Of a stretch of 64,000 nt of DNA, positions 15,882 through 24,126 are shown in pieces; position 1 is the stretch's first letter; each line of letters starts with the position of its first letter. The stretch covers positions 1-64,000 of the forward strand of contig NZ_JACOOY010000015.1 of the NCBI RefSeq assembly GCF_014287705.1, given 5' to 3'. Below the pieces are notes generated by a model. It was not told the origin of the DNA and did no database searches. It was given only the letters and a program-made list of their open reading frames with translations. Source of the stretch: Dorea_D hominis. GTDB lineage: Bacteria > Bacillota > Clostridia > Lachnospirales > Lachnospiraceae. The position numbers and the translations under genes were made by a program.

Positions 15882-17120
15882 CTAAAATGAGATAGCATTT
15901 TCAATCTGTTTTTCTTTGTTTTTCGTTGTTTTATTGCTGAAATAATATAATTTTTTTGTTGTACTGATATCACTGTGTCCCATTTGTTCTGTAATAAATC
16001 CCTCATCTACATCACTGTCTATTAAGGTTGTTCCATAAGTCTTTCGTATCTTGTGCATGGTACGATGTGGGATATGTAATTCATTACATATTCTGGACAG
16101 TCTTTTATTAAAAGTATTTCCTCTGATACGTTTTCCGTTATGCTCAAATAAATATGTTCCCGATGTATTCAGTTCCAATATTTGATTCAACGTATCCAGT
16201 GCGGTAGAGGATATGATTAAATCCCGATTACCAGCATCTGTTTTAGCGTGTTCTTTTACAGCTACAATCCATTTATTGTTTTCGTCTCGGTATTTATCTT
16301 CGGTATGTCTGATTTTAATAATACGTCCGTGTAAGTCTTCTTTCTTTAGAGTGCTTAGTTCACCGACACGTAAACCTGTCTGAAATGTAAGCAGAATACC
16401 AAGATTATAAATATCCGGCTTTGCTTTCAGACGTTGAATGACTACGGGAATTTCATCTTCCATAAACACTTCTTTCTGCTTATCTATAATCTTCCGTTTA
16501 AAAAGATTATTCGGCAGTTCTAAATCTCCAAAAAATTCAGTGATACTGATTGCAGTATACTTTTTCTTCTTACCGTATTTGAAGATACCACGAATCAATG
16601 TCCGTAATCCGGCATATGCCTTTCTAGTAAGTGTAAGGTCACGAATGGTGCATTTGATAAATACTTCCAAATCATCTTCTGTGACATTTTTAAATTTCTT
16701 TTTGGTAATTGAAACAGAAGTGTAGTGGAAAAATCTTTTGTAATCGTTCACGTATCTGTCATAAGACGCTTTCTGTATCTCGCCGAAATCCAGTTTGCGA
16801 TTTATCCATTCATAGAAAACATCATCAATATAAATTTCTTCCTGTAGAGCCTTGTAAAACTCTACAATGACATTTTCCAGTTCTTCACGGGTATTTCTGC
16901 GTCTGTAAAGTCGGTTTCCGTCTTGTTGTGGAAGATACGTGGAATAAATTTCTTTTCCCGATTTGTCTGTTGTTACTGTAATTGCGTAAACATGCTGTGC
17001 AAGTATTTCCTTTCTTTCCATATCTGTTATATCATTCAGCATGGTATCTAAAGAGATTATACCTGTTTGGATTGCGTAATTCAATAAATCTGTATCGTCG
17101 TAAGCGTTGGGTTCAGTCAT
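15882..17120 (-). CDS. int: Tyrosine recombinase / integrase of the element
   Basis: 412 residues. The central SAM-like core-binding domain (about 85-190) is followed by the catalytic domain with the Arg in TGLRVGELSTL, the HxxR box in MHKIRKTYG, the histidine of MGHSDISTT and the nucleophile Tyr in KLYYFSN. It joins attP with the tRNA-Trp 3' end. Its stop is 104 bases from the att core, the usual position for a site-specific integrase, and its coding strand points toward the att site. Confidence 0.93.
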   Translation of the reverse strand: MTEPNAYDDTDLLNYAIQTGIISLDTMLNDITDMERKEILAQHVYAITVTTDKSGKEIYSTYLPQQDGNRLYRRRNTREELENVIVEFYKALQEEIYIDDVFYEWINRKLDFGEIQKASYDRYVNDYKRFFHYTSVSITKKKFKNVTEDDLEVFIKCTIRDLTLTRKAYAGLRTLIRGIFKYGKKKKYTAISITEFFGDLELPNNLFKRKIIDKQKEVFMEDEIPVVIQRLKAKPDIYNLGILLTFQTGLRVGELSTLKKEDLHGRIIKIRHTEDKYRDENNKWIVAVKEHAKTDAGNRDLIISSTALDTLNQILELNTSGTYLFEHNGKRIRGNTFNKRLSRICNELHIPHRTMHKIRKTYGTTLIDSDVDEGFITEQMGHSDISTTKKLYYFSNKTTKNKEKQIENAISF

Positions 17121-17268
17121 AAATTACATCAATATGATAAGGGTATTGTCTCAAAATATCTTGTGCCTATTTAATTTTTCTGTGTATAGTTAATGCCCTG
17201 TATTTTTTTATTTTAAATTTATATTGTCATTTATCTGTTATTATGGGCGAATCATTCAGATATTTCGC

Positions 17269-18456
17269 TTACTCATTATCAGAATAACTCCTTTCTGTTA
17301 TTGGTAGTTTGGAAGATTTTTTGTAATCTTCATAAATTTTTATCTGGGTATCATTCATCTTTGCCTGTTCGATTAATACCTGTATATAATCGCAGTTATC
17401 CAGTTCTCCGATTTTTGAAAATAATTTTAAAGACGGAGCAACGGAACTTTCTAACCAGTTCCAGATACTATCAAGTGTCTTTTTCTGCGGTTGAATTGTC
17501 AGCTTTATTTTCTCTATATCTTGCATAAATAATTCCCAAGGGGGATAAGTAGGATAAAGTCTTTTCCGTGAAGTAGATTTGTTTTCCGGCTGTTCAAGAA
17601 AACGGATTTTACCATTTAGTACAGACATTGCAATCTCTGCAACATCACGTCTGGCGATTAATTCCTGTACAACTTTATTTGCCCGTTCCTGTCGGAATCG
17701 CAGTTCATATCTGTTCCAGTTCGGGTCTAATTCTTTGCCAAATTTTTCTGCCTGTTCGTACCCTTTTTCATAGAAAACAATTCGGAAATCACTGTTGCTA
17801 CTCCCAAGATAAAGCGTGTTTCCTTTATGAACAGGTATTGATTCACTTAATTCACCAGAAGCATTTTCAGAATAATTACGTAACTGACTAGATATTAAGC
17901 CTTGCTTTGTTAAACGTATCAGTTCTGGAATGTTAAGATATGGTTTATGGTCATCTATTGCTAAATCAATTCGTGGAAAATTCACATGATACTGACATAC
18001 CCTTGCGAAGAAATCAAACCATGTTTCTTTGTTTATCACAAGGAAGTTTTCATAATTTCTACAGCCAGAGCCACTCATTAATATCTGAAATCCATTGTAC
18101 TGCATTTTACCAGTCGGTTTTAGAATCTTGATATTATCAAATCCGGCAACCAGTTCATGTCCGGCAATTCCTTTCCCTTTATTCTGAAGTTCCATAAGTG
18201 AAAGAGGAATTTTTAGGATGTCCGTTATGACAGTGAATAAATCTACATCTTTCGCTGTAATCTGACACCAGTCAATCAAGGCTGTCAGACTGTTTTTTTG
18301 TCGTGTTACCCTCCTGTTAGTATAGGAGGGTTCTGAAAGAACTGATTTACTTCTTTCTTCCAAATAATAATCCTCCTTTGCCGATAGTGGCAGAGCCACT
18401 ATCCCTGTCTCTTTTACTGTCCGTTTGGTACGGACAGCAAGAGACAGGAAGTTCAT
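17269..18456 (-). CDS. Rep_trans-family replication initiator / MobT-type relaxase
   Basis: 395 residues resembling the Rep_trans family (plasmid pT181 Rep and ICE MobT proteins). The N-terminal LTALIDWCQITAKDVD, the mid-protein FPRIDLAIDD and the RFRQERA region are typical, as is the late YPPWELFMQDIEKIKL segment. Such proteins nick one strand at an origin to start rolling-circle replication or mobilisation. The element has no other replication or transfer gene, so this protein probably does both with helper machinery. The active-site tyrosine cannot be fixed by eye. Confidence 0.8.
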   Translation of the reverse strand: MNFLSLAVRTKRTVKETGIVALPLSAKEDYYLEERSKSVLSEPSYTNRRVTRQKNSLTALIDWCQITAKDVDLFTVITDILKIPLSLMELQNKGKGIAGHELVAGFDNIKILKPTGKMQYNGFQILMSGSGCRNYENFLVINKETWFDFFARVCQYHVNFPRIDLAIDDHKPYLNIPELIRLTKQGLISSQLRNYSENASGELSESIPVHKGNTLYLGSSNSDFRIVFYEKGYEQAEKFGKELDPNWNRYELRFRQERANKVVQELIARRDVAEIAMSVLNGKIRFLEQPENKSTSRKRLYPTYPPWELFMQDIEKIKLTIQPQKKTLDSIWNWLESSVAPSLKLFSKIGELDNCDYIQVLIEQAKMNDTQIKIYEDYKKSSKLPITERSYSDNE

Positions 18457-18462
18457 ATGTTA

Positions 18463-18792
18463 CTATGCATTTTTCTGGGAAATACAACGAATCCCTTTAC
18501 AGGTTACACGTTCTACCAGTGTAGGATAATTTCCTCTCTGAACATATGGAGCATAGACAGGTGTATCCAGTTCCACTACAGAATATGGCTCGATAGTTGG
18601 GATTTCTGTCATTTCCAGTCGAATATCAACACTGTTACCAAGTTTCATACTTCCAAGATGAAGTTTGACCGCTTCGATATCTTCGGTTTTCTTTCTGGTA
18701 TCTTTGTCATAGCGGTAGCAATAATCAGCTCCCATATAACGAAGTTCCCCGAATACCTCTTTGATCTGTTCTTTTGTTAATGTAATCTGCAT
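18463..18792 (-). CDS. Small element protein, unknown
   Basis: 109 residues from ATG 18792 (AGAAAGGA 8 bases upstream; two more upstream in-frame starts at 18798 and 18819 are less well placed). The sequence is acidic and beta-rich with no membrane segment (IKEVFGELRYMGADYCYRYD; SVDIRLEMTEIPTIEPYSVV). It ends 6 bases before the Rep gene, so it is the first gene of the rep-int transcript. The position is that of small accessory proteins next to MobT in integrative elements. Confidence 0.7.
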   Translation of the reverse strand: MQITLTKEQIKEVFGELRYMGADYCYRYDKDTRKKTEDIEAVKLHLGSMKLGNSVDIRLEMTEIPTIEPYSVVELDTPVYAPYVQRGNYPTLVERVTCKGIRCISQKNA

Positions 18793-18866
18793 AAGCATTA
18801 TCCTTTCTCCCCGTATCACCGATAGGACAGTCGTCTTAATAAGTATTGAAATCCATGGATATTTGA

Positions 18867-18947
18867 AGTTTAGTTATTTCTAAACTATTTAAATCATAAC
18901 ATTGAGCAAAACGAAAATCAATATAAAGTTTAGAAATTTATAAACTT
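18867..18947. promoter_or_regulatory. Twin operators between rep module and repressor
   Basis: AGTTTAG-N6-CTAAACT (18867-18886) and AAGTTTA-N8-TAAACTT (18926-18947) are two copies of one palindrome, centres 60 bases apart. They lie in the divergent region between the small element gene and the XRE regulator, as expected for a CI-type switch. Confidence 0.65.
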
Positions 18948-19030
18948 TTTATTTTCTTTGCAGAGTATTTATGATATAGTGAGTACAGAATAAATGAATC
19001 AGCCACACAGAGAAAGTAGAGGATATCGAA

Positions 19031-19708
19031 ATGAACACAATTGCAGAACGAATCAGATTTGCGATGAATGTAAGAAATGTAAAGCAAGTGGAAATGGTAC
19101 AGCGAACAGGAATTACAAAGGGTGCGTTTAGTTCTTATCTTTCTGGAAATTACAATCCCAAAAAGGATAAATTGGAACTGATTGCTGACGCACTGGATAT
19201 CAATATTAACTGGTTAATGGGTGAAAATGTGCCTATGGAAAATATCAGTGCTACAGATAATCAGACTACGGGATATGTATTTTACAAAGAAATGGAATAC
19301 TTATTGAATAACACCGACACGGCATATATCGGATTTCAGACACAGTATGGGGCATTAATCCCAAGATATCAAATATATGTAAATGTCAGTTTAAATGAAA
19401 TGCATATCGTACCTATTTTCTTACGGGAAGATTCAAAAGAGTATTATCAATATCCAAAAGAACTTACTCAACCAGAATCATATGAGATATTTACAAGGGA
19501 TTTTTCCAGTATTCATATGACACTTGCCACTTCTCAGATATATTATTATGGAATCAATGAAAAGACATTGGAAACGGAAATCTTTTCGTTTGCCTATTCG
19601 TCCGAAAAAAATTGCTATGTAGCGAGTGATTGTCAGCCTGTCTTGTGTGATGAATTTGTCCGTGAAATCGAAAAGGAAGTGCTTTATCTCCGGAAAGTTT
19701 CCAGATAA
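19031..19708 (+). CDS. XRE/CI-like repressor of the element
   Basis: 225 residues. Residues 4-62 are a Cro/CI helix-turn-helix (VKQVEMVQRTGITKGAFSSY, then DALDININWLMGENVP). The C-terminal part (about 85-215) is a separate domain without an obvious LexA-type Ser/Lys protease dyad. It is divergent from the rep/int genes across twin palindromes, so it probably keeps replication and excision off. The C-terminal domain may sense the inducing signal; this is inference. Confidence 0.88.
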   Translation: MNTIAERIRFAMNVRNVKQVEMVQRTGITKGAFSSYLSGNYNPKKDKLELIADALDININWLMGENVPMENISATDNQTTGYVFYKEMEYLLNNTDTAYIGFQTQYGALIPRYQIYVNVSLNEMHIVPIFLREDSKEYYQYPKELTQPESYEIFTRDFSSIHMTLATSQIYYYGINEKTLETEIFSFAYSSEKNCYVASDCQPVLCDEFVREIEKEVLYLRKVSR

Positions 19709-19714
19709 CAGACA

Positions 19715-19751
19715 AGAGGACTTGCAAGGTTGGTGACCTTTCAAGTCCTCT
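19715..19751 (+). terminator. Terminator after the repressor gene
   Basis: AGAGGACTTG pairs with CAAGTCCTCT; the inner AAGGT/ACCTT extends the stem. No long T run follows. The 180 bases up to 19931 hold no gene. Confidence 0.6.
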
Positions 19752-19931
19752 ATATAGCATGGTTGTATTGGATACCGTCCGTTCTGTCAAGGACTGCCCT
19801 AACGGCGTATCGGCTTCGCCTTGTTCCTTGACATCACTAGATGACGAAAATCTTATTTATAAAATGAAAACATGGAAATATTCAGTAGGATATCAGCATT
19901 CAAACATTATTTTAGAATGAACTTATAAAAA

Positions 19932-20396
19932 TCAATTAATATTTAAATTCGTTTTATTGCTTTCAAATTTTTCTATTAGATTTTTCCCCATTACAATAAT
20001 TTCTTTTTTCCAAGGATTTCCAAATATTCCATATTTCCAGTCAGAATCAAAAAATAAATGATAATCCCCATTCGGATAGTAGGTAGGAAAATAAACAGTA
20101 CATTTTCTGTTAGTGTCATAATATTCATAATCACAAGGGATATATTCTTTTGGGGAAAATGTAAAACAGTCATGTTGCCAATCAAAAGCATACATTTTAT
20201 CACTTACCAACTCTTCCAAAAAAGAATTAATTAGATGCTCCTGTTCATCTGACCAAGGAGTGTCTTTGTGATACGTCTTATTCTCAATGGGGATTTTTAT
20301 CCATTCAAATTGTCCGTGTATCTTGGGTGTGAATTTATATTCATTATATAATTTGTTCCATAAGAGATTTTCTGTATTTTGCGGAATAATTTTCAA
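19932..20396 (-). CDS. DUF2716-like protein, element cargo
   Basis: 154 residues from TTG 20396, with GGGGG 10 bases upstream. The pattern matches DUF2716 as I recall it: an N-terminal FEWIKIP and PWSDEQEHLINSFLEE, then FPTYYPNGDYHLFF and a C-terminal FGNPWKKEIIVMG. It is cytosolic, with no signal or membrane segment. The function of this family is unknown. It is the last of four same-strand cargo genes at the distal end of the element. Confidence 0.6.
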   Translation of the reverse strand: MKIIPQNTENLLWNKLYNEYKFTPKIHGQFEWIKIPIENKTYHKDTPWSDEQEHLINSFLEELVSDKMYAFDWQHDCFTFSPKEYIPCDYEYYDTNRKCTVYFPTYYPNGDYHLFFDSDWKYGIFGNPWKKEIIVMGKNLIEKFESNKTNLNIN

Positions 20397-20425
20397 TATT
20401 ATATTCCCCCTGCTGTTATATTATC

Positions 20426-20668
20426 CTACTCTTTATTATGTAAATTTCTTAAGATGTGATAATACATTTTCATATCCTCATCTACTTGCTCTTTACTTCG
20501 CATACTATAAGTGTCTAAGTTAGCTGTATCTACGCTTAAACCAAGCATTCTACAGATAACATCAACTTGCCACACCTCAAGTGGAATTTCCAATTTCCTA
20601 TCGTCATATGCATCTATTACTAATGTTACAGATTTAATATTATCTTTTCTTTTGATGTTATTTTTCAT
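20426..20668 (-). CDS. Hypothetical small protein, element cargo
   Basis: 80 residues, charged, with KSVTLVIDAYDDRKLEIPLE at the start and an acidic C-terminal helix. AAGGAT precedes the ATG. No family recognised. Its spacing from its neighbours (29 and 31 bases) suggests one cargo operon. Confidence 0.55.
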   Translation of the reverse strand: MKNNIKRKDNIKSVTLVIDAYDDRKLEIPLEVWQVDVICRMLGLSVDTANLDTYSMRSKEQVDEDMKMYYHILRNLHNKE

Positions 20669-20699
20669 CGTATTGTATCCTTACTTTACAAGTGTGAAT

Positions 20700-21077
20700 T
20701 TATCTCTTTATATTTTGGTCAGCATACGAGTATACTTTATCCCAAAAAGATTCATAATCATTATTTAGAGCAAGATTATAATAGTAAATATCTGTATTTT
20801 CTTGTGAAGAGTCATTTTCAAAAGCGGTTAGTACTTTTGCTTCTTCAATCAATCCCATATCAGTGAGAGCTTCAATAACATTCTTATAAGATTTAAAGTC
20901 TAAACCATTCATGGCTAATTCTGTGTCATAATCTATGACTGTTATAATATTTTGAATCCAAGATGGCAAATTTCCGAACTCTTTTCGGACTTCTGCATGT
21001 TCATAAATATCTGCCATTGCTTGAACAAAGTCTTCACCATTGGTAATCTCTGATAAAGCCTTATCTATAAAATTCAT
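20700..21077 (-). CDS. DUF4375/DMP19-like immunity-type protein, element cargo
   Basis: 125 residues, acidic and helical. WIQNIITVIDYDTELAMNGL and VIEALTDMGLIEEAKVL, with a terminal DYESFWDKVYSYAD, resemble DMP19/DUF4375 proteins, several of which sit in polymorphic-toxin immunity arrays. No toxin is encoded nearby. GAAAAGAGGG precedes ATG 21077. The family call is tentative. Confidence 0.5.
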   Translation of the reverse strand: MNFIDKALSEITNGEDFVQAMADIYEHAEVRKEFGNLPSWIQNIITVIDYDTELAMNGLDFKSYKNVIEALTDMGLIEEAKVLTAFENDSSQENTDIYYYNLALNNDYESFWDKVYSYADQNIKR

Positions 21078-21160
21078 CTATATACCCTCTTTTCAATAAA
21101 ATTCAATTTTCTGTAACTATTGTATCATTAAACGATAAGTAAGTCATATGAAAATCTAAA

Positions 21161-21565
21161 TCATTTTTCGTATATTTGAATCTTAAATTTATCAGCATTG
21201 TTTTTAACATTATTACCGTCATTATCTGATGAATATATAATCTGATACATACGTTGATTATGCTCATAACTCCACTCATTGGAATAAACAGATATAACTA
21301 TTTCGTTCGGATAACCTGTAATATCATAAGAAAAGCGAACGTTTCTATATTTATTCTCAACTGCCTTTTCAATGAGTTCTTCTGCATATTTTTCTTTGTC
21401 TAAGTTAAACAGCTTATTAGCAATGACATCAAACTCTTGTTTATAAAAAGTATCAGAAGTGCTGACCATAGTGTTAACAGCTTGTTCTTCACGTCCGTAT
21501 TGTAAATATCCCAGAAGAGCAATAATACATATCAATATTCTCATAATAATATAGCGTTTTCTCAT
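21161..21565 (-). CDS. Membrane-anchored small protein, element cargo
   Basis: 134 residues. One N-terminal hydrophobic segment (about residues 6-21, RILICIIALLGYLQYG) is followed by a hydrophilic extracytoplasmic domain rich in Asn, Tyr and Glu. No lipobox cysteine. No family recognised. Its start is 111 bases from the divergent HTH gene, with a palindrome between them, and it probably heads the cargo operon. Confidence 0.6.
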   Translation of the reverse strand: MRKRYIIMRILICIIALLGYLQYGREEQAVNTMVSTSDTFYKQEFDVIANKLFNLDKEKYAEELIEKAVENKYRNVRFSYDITGYPNEIVISVYSNEWSYEHNQRMYQIIYSSDNDGNNVKNNADKFKIQIYEK

Positions 21566-21582
21566 ACGACACCTTTCAAATT

Positions 21583-21602
21583 AGTGTTCGCATACGAACA
21601 CT
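21583..21602. promoter_or_regulatory. Palindromic operator, AGTGTTCG-CATA-CGAACACT
   Basis: An 8-base perfect inverted repeat with a 4-base centre lies between the cargo operon start and the HTH gene at 21676. It is likely the binding site of that HTH protein. Confidence 0.6.
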
Positions 21603-21675
21603 ATTATAAATGCTATTTTACGCTAATAATAATTACATAGCAAGGAATTATGAAAGAAAGCGGAAAATTCGTGAG

Positions 21676-21888
21676 ATGATTAAATACGATAAATTATGGG
21701 AGACAATGAAAGCCAAAGGCATTTCACAATATGATTTGTATACGCATTATCATATGAACCGTTCTCAACTGAACAGATTAAGACATAATCAGAATGTTGA
21801 AGTGAATACGATTGATAAGCTGTGTAATATATTGGATTGTAATGTAGAAGATATTATGACACACTATCCAGACGATAATGTATTTTAG
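21676..21888 (+). CDS. Small XRE-family HTH regulator
   Basis: 70 residues, a single YozG-type HTH: MIKYDKLWETMKAKGISQYD, RSQLNRLRH, and VNTIDKLCNILDCNVEDIM. ATG 21676 begins the domain; the upstream open frame from 21610 adds residues outside the family. The same family occurs at 55259 before the BREX operon. It is the right-most element gene and is divergent from the cargo operon, which it probably controls. Confidence 0.82.
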   Translation: MIKYDKLWETMKAKGISQYDLYTHYHMNRSQLNRLRHNQNVEVNTIDKLCNILDCNVEDIMTHYPDDNVF

Positions 21889-21963
21889 AGGAGATATGAA
21901 GTGACGCATGAAAAAGATGATACCATGCCGAACGATTTCTCCTTTCTTGTTTTTTACCACCCA

Positions 21964-21993
21964 TGTTGTCAAAAGGTAGTCAAATGTAGTCAA
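21964..21993 (+). repeat. Integrase arm-type sites, right end
   Basis: TGTTGTCAA (21964-21972), GGTAGTCAA (21975-21983) and TGTAGTCAA (21985-21993) repeat at 10-11 base steps, on one DNA face. They match the TGTAGTCAA pair at the left end. Confidence 0.6.
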
Positions 21994-22046
21994 AACTCAA
22001 TCGAAGAAATGCTTATTTTATGGGGATTGTGAGGAGTTCCCACAGG

Positions 22047-22067
22047 GTTCGATTCTCTCATCCCCTG
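22047..22067 (+). repeat. attR direct repeat
   Basis: Identical 21-base copy of the tRNA-Trp 3' end at 15758-15778, without the rest of the tRNA. Confidence 0.9.
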
Positions 22068-22074
22068 CTCTTTA

Positions 22075-22108
22075 AGAATCTGAAAGTTAAGACTTTCAGG
22101 TTCTTTTT
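22075..22108 (+). terminator. Original tRNA-Trp terminator, now to the right of the element
   Basis: AGAATCTGAAAG pairs with CTTTCAGGTTCT, then TTTTTG. It follows attR directly, so it was the chromosomal terminator of the tRNA before insertion. Confidence 0.75.
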
Positions 22109-22209
22109 GTTTTATAGAAGTTAACCCGGATCCTTCCGAAGCATTAAGCGAAGATATGGTTTTGATACTGATGGGAACGAACAAAGTACCAGAAGAAATT
22201 TAAGAAAAA

Positions 22210-22273
22210 TGAAAATGATTTCCAAATTATATTGACAAGATTAAATGCTGTGATAAAATGAAAACGATTTCCA
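22210..22273 (+). promoter_or_regulatory. Promoter flanked by two Fur/Zur-type boxes
   Basis: TGAAAATGATTTCCA (22210-22224) and TGAAAACGATTTCCA (22259-22273) each fit the 7-1-7 Fur-family consensus at most positions. Between them are TTGACA (22232-22237) and TAAAAT (22254-22259), 16 bases apart. The downstream fragments identify this as the zinc-uptake (Zur) control region. Confidence 0.75.
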
Positions 22274-22294
22274 AATTGAAGGGGAGAGATCGAA

Positions 22295-22396
22295 ATGGCA
22301 AAAGCCAGATACAAGACAAAACAGATGACAGAGTTAGTTAATTATTTGAAATCTATACAAGGACAGCATGTTACTGTACAGGAAATTTTGTGTTAA
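22295..22396 (+). pseudogene. Fur-family (Zur-like) regulator, N-terminal remnant
   Basis: After GGGGAGAG, ATG 22295 starts 33 codons reading MAKARYKTKQMTELVNYLKS, then GQHVTVQEI and a stop. This is the start of the winged helix of a Fur-family protein, normally about 140 residues. Everything beyond the second helix, including the metal sites, is gone. With znuA/znuC fragments following, it was probably zur. The stretch 22397-22595 holds only a small hairpin near 22502-22530. Confidence 0.75.
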
Positions 22397-22595
22397 TAGC
22401 TGTAGTTTCTCTGTTTCCGGCATACGGTTGGATTTTGCTTACGTTCTCCTTGGTAAGCCAGAAGGTCAGGATGAATGATTGAATAAAACGTTTCTGAAAA
22501 ATAGGATGGTATAAAAAGATACCGTCTTGTTTTTGTATGCTTTTTTAGAAAATATGCAAAATAACGGAGGGCTTTATTCATAAAAAAGCAAGAAC

Positions 22596-22754
22596 ATGGA
22601 ACTGACCATGCTCCTTGATAATGGTGTGGATTTACACAGCTATCAACCGACAACAGCAGATCTTGCAAAAGTATCAGATTGTGATCTGTTCATCTATGTA
22701 GGAGGAGAGTCTGATGCATGGGTAGACGGTGCACTGAAAGAAGCTTTGCAGTAG
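22596..22754 (+). pseudogene. Zinc ABC transporter substrate-binding protein (ZnuA/AdcA-like) fragment
   Basis: 52 codons reading LLDNGVDLHSYQPTTADLAK and FIYVGGESDAWVDGALKEA before a TAG. This is the region around the first metal-binding His (DLHSYQPT) of cluster A-I zinc-binding lipoproteins. Signal peptide, lipobox and the C-terminal lobe are missing. The intact gene would encode about 300 residues or more. Confidence 0.78.
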
Positions 22755-22765
22755 GAGGTTCCGAT

Positions 22766-22882
22766 ATGCAGATCAGTTGTCAGAATTTGGCAGTTGGATA
22801 TTTACCGCAGCAGACAGCTATACAAAAAGATTTTCCGAACAGGAAAGAAATAGTCAGGATGAATACCCCAAAGATGAGATAG
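22766..22882 (+). pseudogene. Zinc ABC transporter ATPase (ZnuC-like), start fragment
   Basis: ATG 22766 has GTAGGAGG upstream. MQISCQNLAVGY matches the start of a metal ABC ATPase; the sequence then leaves the family within 12-15 codons, before the Walker A motif, and stops at 22880. The gene start survives with its ribosome site while the body is deleted. Confidence 0.6.
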
Positions 22883-22977
22883 AGATAGAGGTAACTGGTA
22901 AATTCGAAACATATAAAGAATTCGAAGATGATATGTTGTATGGTCATCTTGTAAATTTAAAATTACAGATAAAATGA
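22777..22977 (+). pseudogene. C-terminal tail of a lost exported-protein gene
   Basis: In the frame ending at 22977 the sequence QDEYPKDEIEIEVTGKFETY, then LYGHLVNLKLQ, resembles the C-terminal OB/TTR-like segment of lipoproteins that accompany zinc-regulated yibEF genes. It overlaps the ZnuC start fragment in another frame, which shows a fusion by deletion. The family assignment is tentative. Confidence 0.4.
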
Positions 22978-22989
22978 GAAAAGAAAAAA

Positions 22990-24126
22990 ATGAAACTGAT
23001 TGCAAAGAAAATAAAAGAATACATAAAGAAAAGTAAAAGAGCAAAGCTATATGGAATATTCGGAATGATATATCTGATTATGGTTATATTTGTTATGAAT
23101 GATGCCTGGTTGTATCAGACGCCGATTGCAAAACTGACAAAAGTTGAGACAAGCAAGGTGGGAGAGAATAAGAGCACCCGTGGAACACATGAGATCAAAT
23201 ATAAGCAAAAGATTCGGGGTGTCGTGCTGAATGGGAAAAATAAAGGAGAAGTTGTTGACTTTTCCAATGAATACACAGATACAGGAATGTTGAAACAGAA
23301 ATATCACAAAGGCGATAAAGTACTGTTGAGTGGATCTTACAGTAATGTGGGTTCCGGTATTCAAGGAAAGAAAAGGGATGCTGAACTTGTCATATTATTG
23401 GGACTTTTGATATTTATATTGATGACCATTGCGGGAAAGAAAGGCATACTCACTATCGTGACGGTGGGAATCAACATCATAATATTTGCAATCGGATTTC
23501 TAAGCAGTAGTGATGAGGCAGACGTGGTAGCAATCTGTAATAAAATGGTAATTTTCTTTGCAGTTTTTACATTGGTTGGTTTAAACGGAATCCATAGAAA
23601 AACATGGGCAGCGCTAGTGTCAACATTGCTCGTACTGGCGATGATCATGGGAGTATTTGACGTTGTGATTCGTCATGTTGATGAGTTAGATTATTCTACG
23701 ATGGAATATTTGGGAAGCATTGATACTCCGGACAAGATTTTTCATGCGGAGATTTTGTTGTCTGGACTTGGAGCGATTATGGATGTTGCAGTGGCAATTG
23801 CAGCGGCGCTGAGTGAACTTGTTACGAAGAAGCCGGAAGTTACATTCCGGGAGTTGTTTCGGTCCGGAAGAGAGATTGGATATGACATTATGGGAACAAT
23901 GATTAATGTGTTGCTTTTTGTATTTGGATGTGGTTTGATTCCGATGTGTCTGATCAGAATGAATAACAGTGTTCGGCTTATGACGATTATCAGATTGCAT
24001 ATACCTTGCGAATTATGTAGATTCTTTGTAGAGAGTATTGGAATTGTATTGGCAATACCTGTATCCATTCTGATCACATCTGTGATGATGAAATTAACAG
24101 TGAGGAAGGTGAAGAAGACATGTTGA
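22990..24126 (+). CDS. YibE/F-family membrane protein (first of pair)
   Basis: 378 residues. An N-terminal anchor (about 20-40) precedes an external domain (45-130, GVVLNGKNKGEVVDFSNEYT, with YHKGDKVLLSG), then five to seven membrane helices with the family pattern LSGLGAIMDVAVAIAAAL and EIGYDIMGTMINVLLF. YibE/F proteins are thought to be transporters but their substrate is unproven. The stop overlaps the next gene by 7 bases. It follows the ruined zinc locus and would be reached from the Zur-type promoter. Confidence 0.85.
   Translation: MKLIAKKIKEYIKKSKRAKLYGIFGMIYLIMVIFVMNDAWLYQTPIAKLTKVETSKVGENKSTRGTHEIKYKQKIRGVVLNGKNKGEVVDFSNEYTDTGMLKQKYHKGDKVLLSGSYSNVGSGIQGKKRDAELVILLGLLIFILMTIAGKKGILTIVTVGINIIIFAIGFLSSSDEADVVAICNKMVIFFAVFTLVGLNGIHRKTWAALVSTLLVLAMIMGVFDVVIRHVDELDYSTMEYLGSIDTPDKIFHAEILLSGLGAIMDVAVAIAAALSELVTKKPEVTFRELFRSGREIGYDIMGTMINVLLFVFGCGLIPMCLIRMNNSVRLMTIIRLHIPCELCRFFVESIGIVLAIPVSILITSVMMKLTVRKVKKTC

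Larger units (their letters stand above)
15758..22067. mobile_element. Integrative element (IME/satellite-like) in the 3' end of tRNA-Trp
   Basis: About 6.3 kb bounded by 21-bp direct repeats identical to the tRNA-Trp 3' end. It encodes a tyrosine integrase beside the left end, a Rep_trans/MobT-type initiator, a small element protein, a CI-like repressor facing them, then cargo genes of unknown or immunity-like character. No coupling ATPase, secretion ATPase or phage structural gene is present, so it would depend on a helper for transfer. Paired arm-type repeats lie just inside both ends. Confidence 0.88.

Noticed and set aside
21583..21602. LexA (SOS) box
   Set aside because: The palindrome is GTTCG-N4-CGAAC, the reverse half-site order to the Firmicute LexA box CGAAC-N4-GTTCG, so an element-specific HTH operator is more likely.
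22393..22668. Minus-strand open frame of 91 codons over the zinc-locus fragments
   Set aside because: It runs antisense to recognisable znuA sequence and has no ribosome site or family match.
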